From: Methanococcus vannielii SB | GTDB lineage: Archaea; AGJL01; Methanococci; Methanococcales; Methanococcaceae | Length of the DNA stretch: 64,000 nucleotides | Assembly (NCBI RefSeq): GCF_000017165.1 | Contig: NC_009634.1 | Location: forward strand, 1-64,000 | Direction: 5' to 3' | Shown here: positions 13,459 to 21,152 of the stretch, one piece after another | Layout of the letters: each line of letters starts with the position of its first letter | Position numbering within the stretch: position 1 is the stretch's first letter | Notes under the pieces: model-generated | Database searches by the model: none | What the model was told of the DNA's origin: nothing | The model's input: only the letters and a program-made list of their open reading frames with translations | Program-made: the position numbers and the translations under genes

Positions 13459-14406
13459 ATGAAGCTTACATTTCTTGGAACTGGTGCTGCGGTACCAACA
13501 AAATACCGTTCACACCCTTCAGTAGCACTCAAGTTTGACGGCGAAATATTCTTATTTGACTGTGGGGAAAATACTCAACGGCAGATTATATTTACAGATG
13601 TTTCGCCAATGAAAATTAACAATATATTCATATCGCACCTTCACGGAGATCATATTCTTGGTATTCCGGGGTTATTACAGTCAATTGCATTTCAAGGTAG
13701 GAAAAAACCATTAAATATTTATGGCCCTCCTGAAACTAAAGAAATGATAAAAAATATGTTAAAAATTGGCTATCATTCAATAGATTATCCAATAAATATT
13801 CACGAAGCATCTATCGAATCGCCAGAAATGATAATAGCAAGTAGCAATAATAGCAATGGAAACAACTATGAAGTTTACACTTTTCCAGTAAAACATTCTG
13901 TTCCATCCATTTCATACCTATTTAAGCAAATAAAAAAACCACAAATGGATATTAAAAAGGCAGAAACTCTTGGAATTGAAATCGGCCCAGACCTTAAAAA
14001 ATTAAAAGATGGGTTTTCAATTCAATTAAAAAATGGAAAAGTCATAACTCCAAAAGACGTTACAATTCCTCCGAAAAAAGGATATTGCATAGGTTACAGC
14101 GGGGATACGATTCCAATTGATGAATTTGGAAAGTTTTTAAAATATCACGGCTGCAATGTTTTAATTCACGAAGCTACTTTTGATAGCTCAATGCAGAAAA
14201 ATGCTGTTGATACAATGCATTCAACGATTTTAGACGCACTAGATATTTTAGAAAAATCTGGTGCAAGAACACTGATAGCCACCCACATTTCCGCACGTTA
14301 TGATGACATAATGTCCTTTGAGCGAGATATAGTTAAATTTAAAGAAAAAAACCCAGAAATTGAAATTTTAATTGCAGAAGATTTTTTAGAATATGTTTTA
14401 AAATGA
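13459..14406 (+). CDS. rnz: Ribonuclease Z (tRNA 3'-endonuclease)
   Basis: A short-form tRNase Z of 315 aa that cleaves precursor tRNAs after the discriminator base. The metallo-beta-lactamase motif HxHxDH is intact (SHLHGDH, His60, His62, Asp64, His65). Downstream ligands are visible in [14 protein letters not shown] and ATHISARY. The N-terminal [17 protein letters not shown] is typical of the family. Archaeal tRNA 3' ends are made this way where CCA is not encoded. It follows the HTH gene by 32 nt and may share its transcript. Confidence 0.96.
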
Positions 14407-14518
14407 AAATGATTAAGTTACAATTAAAAATAAACTAAACTAAACTAAGTCGTAAAATATGTACTAAATAATGATTAATTAAAAATTTACCGGTAATAGA
14501 TAAAATTGTGGTGGTATT

Positions 14519-15088
14519 TTGACAGAATATTTTGAAAATTTTGGTATTGAAAATACTGAAAAAACCCTAAGGCTCGCAGTTTCTAAGGCTAAAGAAGGAA
14601 TTACAGATATTGTTTTAGCATCTTCTTATGGAGATACTGCAAAAAAACTCGTTGAAATACTTGAAGAGGAAAATTTATCCGTTAATTTAGTAGTTATAAC
14701 TTATCATCAGGGGTTTTCAGGGCCCGATGTAAAATCAATGCCTGAGGATATAAAAGAAATGCTTTTAAAAAAAGGTGTTAAAGTATACTCTGGAACTCAT
14801 GCATTAAGTGGGGTTGAAAGAGGTATTTCAAAAAAATTTGGAGGATATGGCCCAGTAGAGGTAATTGCACAAACCCTAAAAACGCTTGGTCAAGGCATCA
14901 AAGTATGCTATGAGATAACTGTAATGGCGGCAGATTCTGGCAATATTTCAACTAAAAAAGATGTAATTGCAATTGGCGGAAGTGGAAAAGGTGCAGATTC
15001 CGCAGTAGTTATAAGGCCGGCTAATATGAACACTTTTTTTGATATAGAACTTAAAGAAATAATATGTATGCCAAAAAACAAAAAATAG
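14519..15088 (+). CDS. Stand-alone pyruvate kinase alpha/beta (PK_C)-like domain protein
   Basis: A 189-aa protein resembling the C-terminal alpha/beta domain of pyruvate kinase: residues 10-60 (TEKTLRLAVSKAKEGITDIVLASSYGDTAKKLVEIL) give the Rossmann-like core, and IAIGGSGKGADSAVVIRPANMNTFFD resembles the end of the domain. There is no catalytic TIM barrel, so it cannot be a pyruvate kinase. Such isolated domains occur in methanogens with no assigned role; a small-molecule sensing function is only a guess. The start codon is TTG after GTGGTGG. It lies 50 nt upstream of selD on the same strand. Confidence 0.6.
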   Translation: MTEYFENFGIENTEKTLRLAVSKAKEGITDIVLASSYGDTAKKLVEILEEENLSVNLVVITYHQGFSGPDVKSMPEDIKEMLLKKGVKVYSGTHALSGVERGISKKFGGYGPVEVIAQTLKTLGQGIKVCYEITVMAADSGNISTKKDVIAIGGSGKGADSAVVIRPANMNTFFDIELKEIICMPKNKK

Positions 15089-15138
15089 AATGGTTAAAAC
15101 TTAATAGGAGTATTGCAAAAATATAATACGTAATTAGG

Positions 15139-16179
15139 GTGATAATCATAGAAAAAATAAAACTTACTGAAATGGTTACGCTACACGGATGAGCGTGCAA
15201 ACTTCCAAACACCGAATTAGAACAATTAGTAAATGGCATAATCTTAGAAGGCGACCTAAAGCATGCAAAAGTAGGTCTTGGCGATGATTCTGCAGTAATT
15301 ATTAAAAATAATCTTGCAATTGTAAAAACCGTTGATGTATTTACTCCAATTGTCGATGACCCCTATATTCAGGGAAAAATTGCAGCATGTAATTCAACTA
15401 GCGATGTTTATGCAATGGGTGTTTCAGAAATTATTGGAGCACTTGTAATTTTAGGAATTCCCCCTGAACTTCCAATAAACACTGCAAAAGAAATACTGCG
15501 TGGATTTCAAGATTTTTGTAGGGAAAATGATACTACAATTATTGGCGGGCACACAATATTAAACCCTTGGCCATTAATTGGTGGTGCAATTACTGGAGTT
15601 GGAAATCCAGAAGATATACTTGCAAAAGCAGGCGCAGAAAAAGGTGACATTTTAATTTTAACAAAACCGCTTGGAAATCAGACTGCAATGGCATTATCTA
15701 GAGTTACCGAAGATTTTAACGACCTAATTGGGATGACATTTGAAGAAAAAAATAATGTCATTAAAAACGCAATAAAATTAATGACAACATCAAACAGAAA
15801 TGCCCTTTTAGTATTAAGGGAGTTGGAAGAAGAAATTGGGGAAAAAATCGCAAATTCAATGACTGATATTACGGGATTTGGAATTTTGGGCCATGCAAAT
15901 GAAATGGCTGAACAAAGTAACGTTGAAATTGAAATTTCGACTCTTCCAGTAATTAAGGGGACAAAAGATTTGGCTTCATTATTTGGTCATGCATTATGCA
16001 AGGGTTACGGTGCAGAAACTTCTGGTGGACTTTTAATTTCAGTTAAAGAAGAATATTCAAAAAAATTAATTGAAAAACTAACTAAAAACGGCATTTACGC
16101 ATTTAATGTTGGAAAAGTACTAAAAAACGGTGTTGGAATAGCTAAGTTATCTGAAAATGTAGAAATATTGGAGATATAA
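15139..16179 (+). CDS. selD: Selenophosphate synthase containing selenocysteine
   Basis: Makes selenophosphate from selenide and ATP, the selenium donor for Sec-tRNA and for tRNA 2-selenouridine. The frame reads through a TGA at 15190-15192, giving LHG-Sec-ACKLP with selenocysteine at residue 18, exactly where the catalytic Sec/Cys of SelD lies. The frame then runs uninterrupted for 328 codons with GDDSAVIIKN and DVFTPIVDD, the PurM-type ATP-binding motifs. An archaeal SECIS follows the stop. The GTG at 15139 gives 346 aa, but GGGTGAT there is also a Shine-Dalgarno sequence, so initiation a few codons later (ATA at 15148) is possible. Confidence 0.95.
15190..15192 (+). other. In-frame UGA selenocysteine codon of selD
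   Basis: TGA in frame with the whole downstream coding sequence, placed in the catalytic HG-Sec-ACK context. Decoding as Sec is supported by the SECIS hairpin found 16 nt after the stop codon. A plain stop codon would truncate an otherwise intact gene. Confidence 0.95.
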
Positions 16180-16184
16180 TTATT

Positions 16185-16216
16185 GATATTTCCGAACCTA
16201 AATAGGAGGACTTATC
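16185..16216 (+). promoter_or_regulatory. Archaeal SECIS element of selD
   Basis: A hairpin in the 3' untranslated region, as is usual for archaeal selenoprotein genes. GATA/TATC (16185-16188 with 16213-16216) closes the base, a small mismatched loop follows, and TCC/GGA (16191-16193 with 16208-16210) continues the stem. The hallmark asymmetric GAA/A internal loop (16194-16196 and 16207) is present. It is capped by CCT/AGG (16197-16199 with 16204-16206) and an AAAT loop. These elements match the archaeal SECIS consensus; the base stem is weaker than in some family members. Confidence 0.85.
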
Positions 16217-16230
16217 AAAATATTAAAAAG

Positions 16231-16383
16231 CTAAGGTTTGAATATAAATTTACATTTTGGACATATTATTTTTTTTCCAACGTATTTGAATATAAATTTA
16301 CATTTTGGACATATAACTTCGTTAGTTTTTAATTTTTCCAAGTTTATTAAAGTATGTTCACTTATTTCGCTTTCAAAGTCCAT
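16231..16383 (-). CDS. Small zinc-ribbon protein with internal repeat
   Basis: A 50-aa protein encoded on the minus strand. After a short acidic N terminus it carries ICPKCKFIFK twice, at residues 24-33 and 40-49, so cysteines 25, 28, 41 and 44 form CX2C-X12-CX2C, a compact zinc ribbon. The underlying DNA is an almost exact 30-bp repeat. The start at 16383 follows GAGGAAT at good spacing, and a TATA-like AT stretch lies upstream. It is convergent with selD and its stop is 14 nt from the SECIS. Function unknown; zinc ribbons of this type often bind nucleic acid. Confidence 0.75.
   Translation of the reverse strand: MDFESEISEHTLINLEKLKTNEVICPKCKFIFKYVGKKIICPKCKFIFKP
16237..16314. repeat. 30-bp direct repeat inside the zinc-ribbon gene
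   Basis: TTTGAATATAAATTTACATT and the following 10 bases occur at 16237-16266 and again at 16285-16314, a period of 48 nt or 16 codons. It encodes the duplicated CPKCKFIFK unit on the minus strand, so the protein likely arose by in-frame tandem duplication of one zinc knuckle. Confidence 0.85.
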
Positions 16384-16479
16384 TTTATTCCTCGAGCTAA
16401 TAATATTTATATTTAAAATTATAATGTTTTATATATTGTTATCCTAATTTTTATACATTACAAAATATCGTGGGAAAAA

Positions 16480-16716
16480 ATGGGCTTAAAATTTTTGAAA
16501 TCATTAATTTTTAATTATCGAGGACAAATATCTCTTGAAACGGGGATTTTAATAGCCGCAGTTTTAGCAGTTACCATTTTTTCCGCATACATATATGTTA
16601 AAAGTATTGTTAATGCAACAGTTACGGTAAATGAATCCACAACTGGTACTGTTGGAGCATATAATGCGGAAATTGGTCGATTTACAGAATCAGTTTATAA
16701 TCTTACTAATAAATAA
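16480..16716 (+). CDS. Type IV pilin-like protein with class III signal peptide
   Basis: A 78-aa precursor. The N terminus carries lysines, then RGQISLETG, in which cleavage after Gly15 leaves Gln16 as the first mature residue and Glu20 at mature position 5, followed by a hydrophobic helix ILIAAVLAVTIFSAYIYV. This Q-x-S-x-E class III signal (DUF361) is the hallmark of Methanococcus pilins, processed by the EppA prepilin peptidase and glycosylated. Possible N-glycosylation sequons (NAT, NES, NLT) occur in the short mature part. It is separate from the main pilus locus and may be a minor pilin or adhesin. Confidence 0.9.
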   Translation: MGLKFLKSLIFNYRGQISLETGILIAAVLAVTIFSAYIYVKSIVNATVTVNESTTGTVGAYNAEIGRFTESVYNLTNK

Positions 16717-16773
16717 CTTTAAAATAAAAATAATTTAAAATATAACTTTAAAATAAATTTCGCCGGTGGAACC

Positions 16774-17169
16774 TTGAAGGAGCTAAAAGGAAGGATTATT
16801 TCAAAAGGAATTGTAGAAGGAGAAGCAATTATTTCAAAATCACCTGTTTCATTTCTTGGAGGGATAAATGAGGAAGGAATAGTTACTGATAAAGAGAATG
16901 AGCTTTTTGGAAAAAGTATTGTTGGAAAAATATTTGTGTTTCCAACGGGAAAAGGTAGCACTGTTGGCTCATATGTAATATATGCACTTTCAAAACAAGG
17001 TATTTTAAAAGGAATGATAAATTCTGAGTCAGAACCAATTGTGGCAACAGGTGCAATTTTGGGGAAAATTCCACTCGTGGATAAAGTTAATATAGATGAA
17101 ATTAAAGATGGCGATATAGTAGTAGTTGATGGAAACACCGGAACTGTTAAAATAAAACAGTCAAACTAG
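16774..17169 (+). CDS. DUF126 protein, aconitase X/phosphomevalonate dehydratase small subunit
   Basis: A 131-aa swivelling-domain protein of the DUF126 family. The conserved core PTGKGSTVGSYVIYALSKQG (about residues 69-88) and EPIVATGAILGKIPLVD match the small subunit of aconitase X. In archaea this pairs with the large AcnX subunit to dehydrate 5-phosphomevalonate in the archaeal mevalonate pathway, feeding isoprenoid lipid synthesis. The large subunit gene is not in this window. The start is TTG after GGTGGAACC. The enzyme role is established for the family, and its application here is inference. Confidence 0.85.
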   Translation: MKELKGRIISKGIVEGEAIISKSPVSFLGGINEEGIVTDKENELFGKSIVGKIFVFPTGKGSTVGSYVIYALSKQGILKGMINSESEPIVATGAILGKIPLVDKVNIDEIKDGDIVVVDGNTGTVKIKQSN

Positions 17170-17232
17170 AAATACATTTTTTCTACTATTTTTAAAATTT
17201 AATTTCAATTTAAACTTTTGTGAGATGATATT

Positions 17233-18276
17233 ATGAGAAAATCGAGAGACGCAAACCCGTTTAAAAAAATGCCTAATATTTTATATCCTGACGAAATAAT
17301 GGATAAAGCATATAATCGGGCAGAAAAAATTGCAGGAGACCTTAGGACTACTGAACGGGGATTAAGCCTTCCAAAATCAAGAATAATTGAAGATAATAAA
17401 ATAAGAACAACTTCATCGGTTATTTCGGATAATCTATTACAGATTGTAGAGAAAACGCCGTCAATTGATCATTTAGACCCATTTTATCGTGAAATACTGG
17501 AAATTATGGTTGGAAGCGATGAATTTAAAAAGTCCCTTGCTGCGATTAACTGGGCAGCAGACCTTGTAAAAAAACTAGGGATGCAATATTCAAGAAAGGT
17601 TAAAAAAGCACCAACACCACAGGCAACCTCAATCGTTAGAAAAGAGTTCATTGGGAGAGTTGCATCTATTTTAAAACAGATTTACCCTAACATGGCATTT
17701 TTAGGAGTTGCAAGAAACAAGTTAAAAAATATGCCAACAGTAAAAGATTTACCTTCCGTAGTTATTGCAGGATACCCGAATGTTGGAAAATCAACACTTT
17801 TGAAAACCTTAACAAATGCTGAACCCGAAGTAAATTCTTACCCATTTACAACAAAAGGATTAAATATAGGCTATACTGAGGAAGGAATTCAAATTATTGA
17901 TACACCTGGCGTTTTAGATAGGCCAATTTACGAAAGAAATGATATTGAACTTCACGCAGTAGTTGCAATAAACTATCTTTCAGACATGATTTTATTTGTA
18001 ATTGACCCGACAGAATTTTGTGGATTTACCATTGAAGAACAAGTGAATCTTTTAAATGAAGTAAAACGAACATTTAAAGTTCCAATTTTGGTTGCCATGA
18101 CTAAAATGGACGTTGATGAAATTGAAGGCCTTGAGACACTTGAAAATGAATTAAAAGGATTTGATAAGATAAAAATTTCTTCACTTAAAAAAGAAGGAAT
18201 AACTGACTTAAAAGTTAGAATAACCGAAATACTAGATGAACAAGGACTTCTAAGTCTTTTAAATGACATCGAATAA
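17233..18276 (+). CDS. Nog1-type GTP-binding protein
   Basis: A 347-aa GTPase of the Obg/Nog1 family. The N-terminal helical bundle (residues 1-170) precedes the G domain. The P loop GYPNVGKST is at about 180-188, followed by YPFTTKGLNIGY (switch region), DTPGVLDRP (G3), and MTKMD (G4). Eukaryotic Nog1 acts in 60S ribosome assembly, and archaeal members are thought to act in large-subunit maturation. It lacks the long C-terminal extension of eukaryotic Nog1, as is normal for archaea. GAGATGATATT precedes the ATG. Confidence 0.92.
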   Translation: MRKSRDANPFKKMPNILYPDEIMDKAYNRAEKIAGDLRTTERGLSLPKSRIIEDNKIRTTSSVISDNLLQIVEKTPSIDHLDPFYREILEIMVGSDEFKKSLAAINWAADLVKKLGMQYSRKVKKAPTPQATSIVRKEFIGRVASILKQIYPNMAFLGVARNKLKNMPTVKDLPSVVIAGYPNVGKSTLLKTLTNAEPEVNSYPFTTKGLNIGYTEEGIQIIDTPGVLDRPIYERNDIELHAVVAINYLSDMILFVIDPTEFCGFTIEEQVNLLNEVKRTFKVPILVAMTKMDVDEIEGLETLENELKGFDKIKISSLKKEGITDLKVRITEILDEQGLLSLLNDIE

Positions 18277-18340
18277 CATTAGGCGCATTTTAAAATATAT
18301 TTAGATATATATTTAGATATATATTTAAACTATTTTTAAA

Positions 18341-19012
18341 TTAATTATGATTTTGTTCATGTTTTTTTGATAGATTATAGCTTTTAAAACCACCAATAAG
18401 ACGCTTTACTTTAAATCCTAGAAGTTTTAATATTGTTGAAACAGATTGGCTTCTCATTCCACCCCTTGCACAAAATACAATTATTTCTTTATTGCTATCT
18501 AATTTTAAAGATTCAAAAACTATTCTTTTTATCCCTTCCTGAATTATTTGGGCCGCCATATTCATTGCAATTTCTTTCCCTTCATTTTTATAGGTTTTAC
18601 CTATTTTTTCATGTTCTTCAGTTAAAAAAAGTGGAATATTCACTGCACCAGGTACTGTCTTTTCAAAATACTCTTTTGGCGACCTTGCATCGACTACTTG
18701 AATTTCATCGATATTCATCGTTTCAAAATTTTTTAGCGTTATTAATTCATCAGAAAGCTCTTTACCTATCGAATCAAGGTATTTTTTGATATTTATTGGT
18801 TCAAAATATATCATTTCACCATTAAAATCAATAACTTCAGGTTTTTCAATCTTCTTAGAGTTTTCCAATATAAATGATGCAATTTTTCCGCTTAATTTTC
18901 CTGAAAGCACAATATTATTTCCAAGTATCATTTTTTGTCCAGTACTAAGCCTTATTGCCAAAACAACATCATTTTTAAATGTAAGCAACCGTGATAGTGT
19001 CTCTTCATCCAT
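18341..19012 (-). CDS. selU-N: Archaeal tRNA 2-selenouridine synthase, rhodanese subunit
   Basis: The rhodanese half of SelU (YbbB). The C-terminal part has DARSPKEYFEKTVPGAVNIP and the active-site loop FCARGGMRS with Cys181, which in bacterial SelU carries selenium from selenophosphate to the tRNA wobble uridine. In bacteria this domain is fused N-terminal to a P-loop domain. Here that partner is the separate gene 15 nt upstream. The first 90 or so residues precede the rhodanese domain and I do not assign them. The start at 19012 follows GTGATTAAT. The bipartite form is known in Methanococcales. Confidence 0.88.
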   Translation of the reverse strand: MDEETLSRLLTFKNDVVLAIRLSTGQKMILGNNIVLSGKLSGKIASFILENSKKIEKPEVIDFNGEMIYFEPINIKKYLDSIGKELSDELITLKNFETMNIDEIQVVDARSPKEYFEKTVPGAVNIPLFLTEEHEKIGKTYKNEGKEIAMNMAAQIIQEGIKRIVFESLKLDSNKEIIVFCARGGMRSQSVSTILKLLGFKVKRLIGGFKSYNLSKKHEQNHN

Positions 19013-19027
19013 ATTAATCACATTAAA

Positions 19028-19687
19028 TTACGGGTTTATTTCATGTTTTTTCAGAATTTTATCAACATACTTTGATATAATTTCGGCAGATTCTAAAATA
19101 TTATTATTTTCAACCAATAAATCATGTTTTACCTTACGAATATGCCTTAAATAATGTTCACTATATAATTCTTTTTCAATCATCCTTGAAGCTTCCAAAT
19201 AGCGGTCATTTTGGACTAAAAAAATAATTTCATCTAAAATTTTAAGTTTATCTGGCTTTGAAAACGCTTTTTTTAAATCTAGAAATTTATTAATTGCAAT
19301 TTCCTTTTCAAAGTCGTTTTTTGGAATGTATAATCTTAAAAGTCGTTCAATTTGAGAATCATACGAGCACTCTATTAATATATTATATGAATATTTCTCA
19401 AGGCTTGAATACGGTTCTGGAATATCGATTTTTTCTGCCCCACCAATCTTTCTACCTTCAAATTCAACGATGCAGTACCCCTTATTTTTTGCAAATTCGT
19501 GCTGTTTTTTTAAACAATTATCAAATTCACTTTGAGTTTTTTGTTTTAAGTCATAAAGATCGCCTAAAACACTCCCTCTTGTATTTGCACAACATTCAAT
19601 ATCAACTACGGAGTAATTTTTCTTTAGTTCTTCAAGAATTTCAGTTTTTCCCGAACCCGTTTTTCCAAATAGTCCTATGATTATCAT
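19028..19687 (-). CDS. selU-C: Archaeal tRNA 2-selenouridine synthase, P-loop subunit
   Basis: The P-loop half of SelU, 219 aa. GKTGSGKT (8-15) is the Walker A motif. ANTRGSVLGDL (34-44) and VEFEGRKIGG correspond to the ANHRGS-type and ESRKIG motifs of bacterial YbbB, where this domain binds the geranylated or thiolated tRNA. Two cysteines (32, 33) stand just before the ANTRGS motif. It is transcribed first, with the rhodanese gene directly after it, the reverse of the domain order in the fused bacterial protein. selD lies about 3 kb away. A GGTGAAC ribosome binding site is visible. Confidence 0.87.
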   Translation of the reverse strand: MIIIGLFGKTGSGKTEILEELKKNYSVVDIECCANTRGSVLGDLYDLKQKTQSEFDNCLKKQHEFAKNKGYCIVEFEGRKIGGAEKIDIPEPYSSLEKYSYNILIECSYDSQIERLLRLYIPKNDFEKEIAINKFLDLKKAFSKPDKLKILDEIIFLVQNDRYLEASRMIEKELYSEHYLRHIRKVKHDLLVENNNILESAEIISKYVDKILKKHEINP

Positions 19688-19822
19688 ATGTTCACCACGA
19701 ACATGATAGTTGTTACATATTAAAAAACTTAATGGATAATGTATTTAAATATATAAATAAATTCTTAAAAAAATATATAATTAACAATAAATCTTAAAAA
19801 ATTAAACATTTTAAAATTGAAA

Positions 19823-21049
19823 TTATGTAGTATATTCTGAATTTATTCTAACGTATTCATAACCTAAATCGCATCCAAATGAAGTATTTTTAAATTCGCC
19901 CTTTTTTAAATCAACAGTTATTCTAATTTTACTATCTTTCATAATTTCTTGGGCCATTTTTAATTCAGCAGTTCCTTCGTCAGCAAGCTGTTCTCCACAC
20001 TTTACAAGGTATGTTTCTTTTCCAGAAGTTATACTGCTTATTATAATATCAAAATTATTCATGTCCATTTCAGCACCACTATAGCCAACGGCAGCAGCAA
20101 TCCGCCCCCAGTTTGGATCAGCACCATGTATTGCAGTTTTTAAAAGAAGCGATCTTACAATTGACATTGAAGCTTTTTTTGCATCTTCTTTTGTGGCAGC
20201 CCCTTTTAAAACCGCTTCAATAAGTTTTTTAGCACCTTCTCCATCCGAAACTATCATTTTTGCAAGTTCTGTTGAAATATATAAAAGTGCTTTATCAAAT
20301 TCTTCAATGCATTCTCTATAATTTACATTACTTTTTCCATTTGCTAAAACAAAGACGGTATCATTTGTACTCATATCGCCGTCAACAACTGCATTATTAA
20401 AACTTTCATCAGCCGCATTTTGAAGGGAATTTTTAAGTTCTTCTTTTGATATTTCAATGTCTGTGGTAATAAATCCAAGCATAGTCGCATGTAACATGTT
20501 TGGTGCAATCATACCGGCTCCTTTTGCAATTCCTCCAATTTTAACAACTTTTTCTCCAACGTTAAATTCAACTGCAACTGTTTTTTTAAATGCATCAGTG
20601 GTCATTATTGCTTTTGCAGCATTTTCATTGTTACTTTCCAATTTAAGGCTTTCATATGCCTTTTCAACTTCCCTATTTAGTATGTCCATTGCCATTTTTC
20701 TACCAATTACGCCTGTTGACGCAGATAAAATCTGACTTTCTGGAATATTCAATAAACTTGAAGCTTTTTTTACAAAAGCCCTTGCATCGTCCATTCCGCC
20801 CTTAGTAAAGCAGTTTGCATTACCGCTATTTGCAATAATTGCACGAAAAGTATCGCTATTTTTTAACGTCTCTTTTGAAAGTGAAACTGGATGTGCAAAC
20901 ACTTTATTTGTTGTAAATACACCTGCACAAACCGCATCAACTTCTGAAGCTATTATTGTTACCCCGTATTTTCGGTCTTTATGACCGTTTGCAATAAAAC
21001 CTTTTGGAGCAGTAACTCCACCGTCAATAATTCTAAAATTTTCGGCCAT
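19823..21049 (-). CDS. argJ: Bifunctional ornithine acetyltransferase/N-acetylglutamate synthase
   Basis: Moves acetyl groups from N-acetylornithine to glutamate, closing the cyclic arginine pathway. The 408-aa precursor self-cleaves at Ala188-Thr189 in MLHATMLGF; the new N-terminal threonine is the nucleophile. GGVTAPKGF near the N terminus and GDMSTNDTV in the second half are family hallmarks. It is monocistronic. Whether it also makes N-acetylglutamate from acetyl-CoA (bifunctional) cannot be read from sequence; many methanogen enzymes are monofunctional. Confidence 0.95.
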   Translation of the reverse strand: MAENFRIIDGGVTAPKGFIANGHKDRKYGVTIIASEVDAVCAGVFTTNKVFAHPVSLSKETLKNSDTFRAIIANSGNANCFTKGGMDDARAFVKKASSLLNIPESQILSASTGVIGRKMAMDILNREVEKAYESLKLESNNENAAKAIMTTDAFKKTVAVEFNVGEKVVKIGGIAKGAGMIAPNMLHATMLGFITTDIEISKEELKNSLQNAADESFNNAVVDGDMSTNDTVFVLANGKSNVNYRECIEEFDKALLYISTELAKMIVSDGEGAKKLIEAVLKGAATKEDAKKASMSIVRSLLLKTAIHGADPNWGRIAAAVGYSGAEMDMNNFDIIISSITSGKETYLVKCGEQLADEGTAELKMAQEIMKDSKIRITVDLKKGEFKNTSFGCDLGYEYVRINSEYTT

Positions 21050-21152
21050 ATTTTCTAATCTCCATAATTATTTGAATAATTAACTATTCACTTTAAGTAT
21101 ATATCTTTAAGTAAACTCTGTAATTTTGATTTGATTATTAAATAAACTTTTA

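Noticed and set aside
16238-16447. Plus-strand frame over the zinc-ribbon gene
   Set aside because: No ribosome binding site and low-complexity hydrophobic product; the minus-strand zinc ribbon explains the sequence.
18296-18328. Short ATATATTTAG direct repeats between Nog1 and selU genes
   Set aside because: Only two to three short AT copies; expected in such AT-rich spacers.
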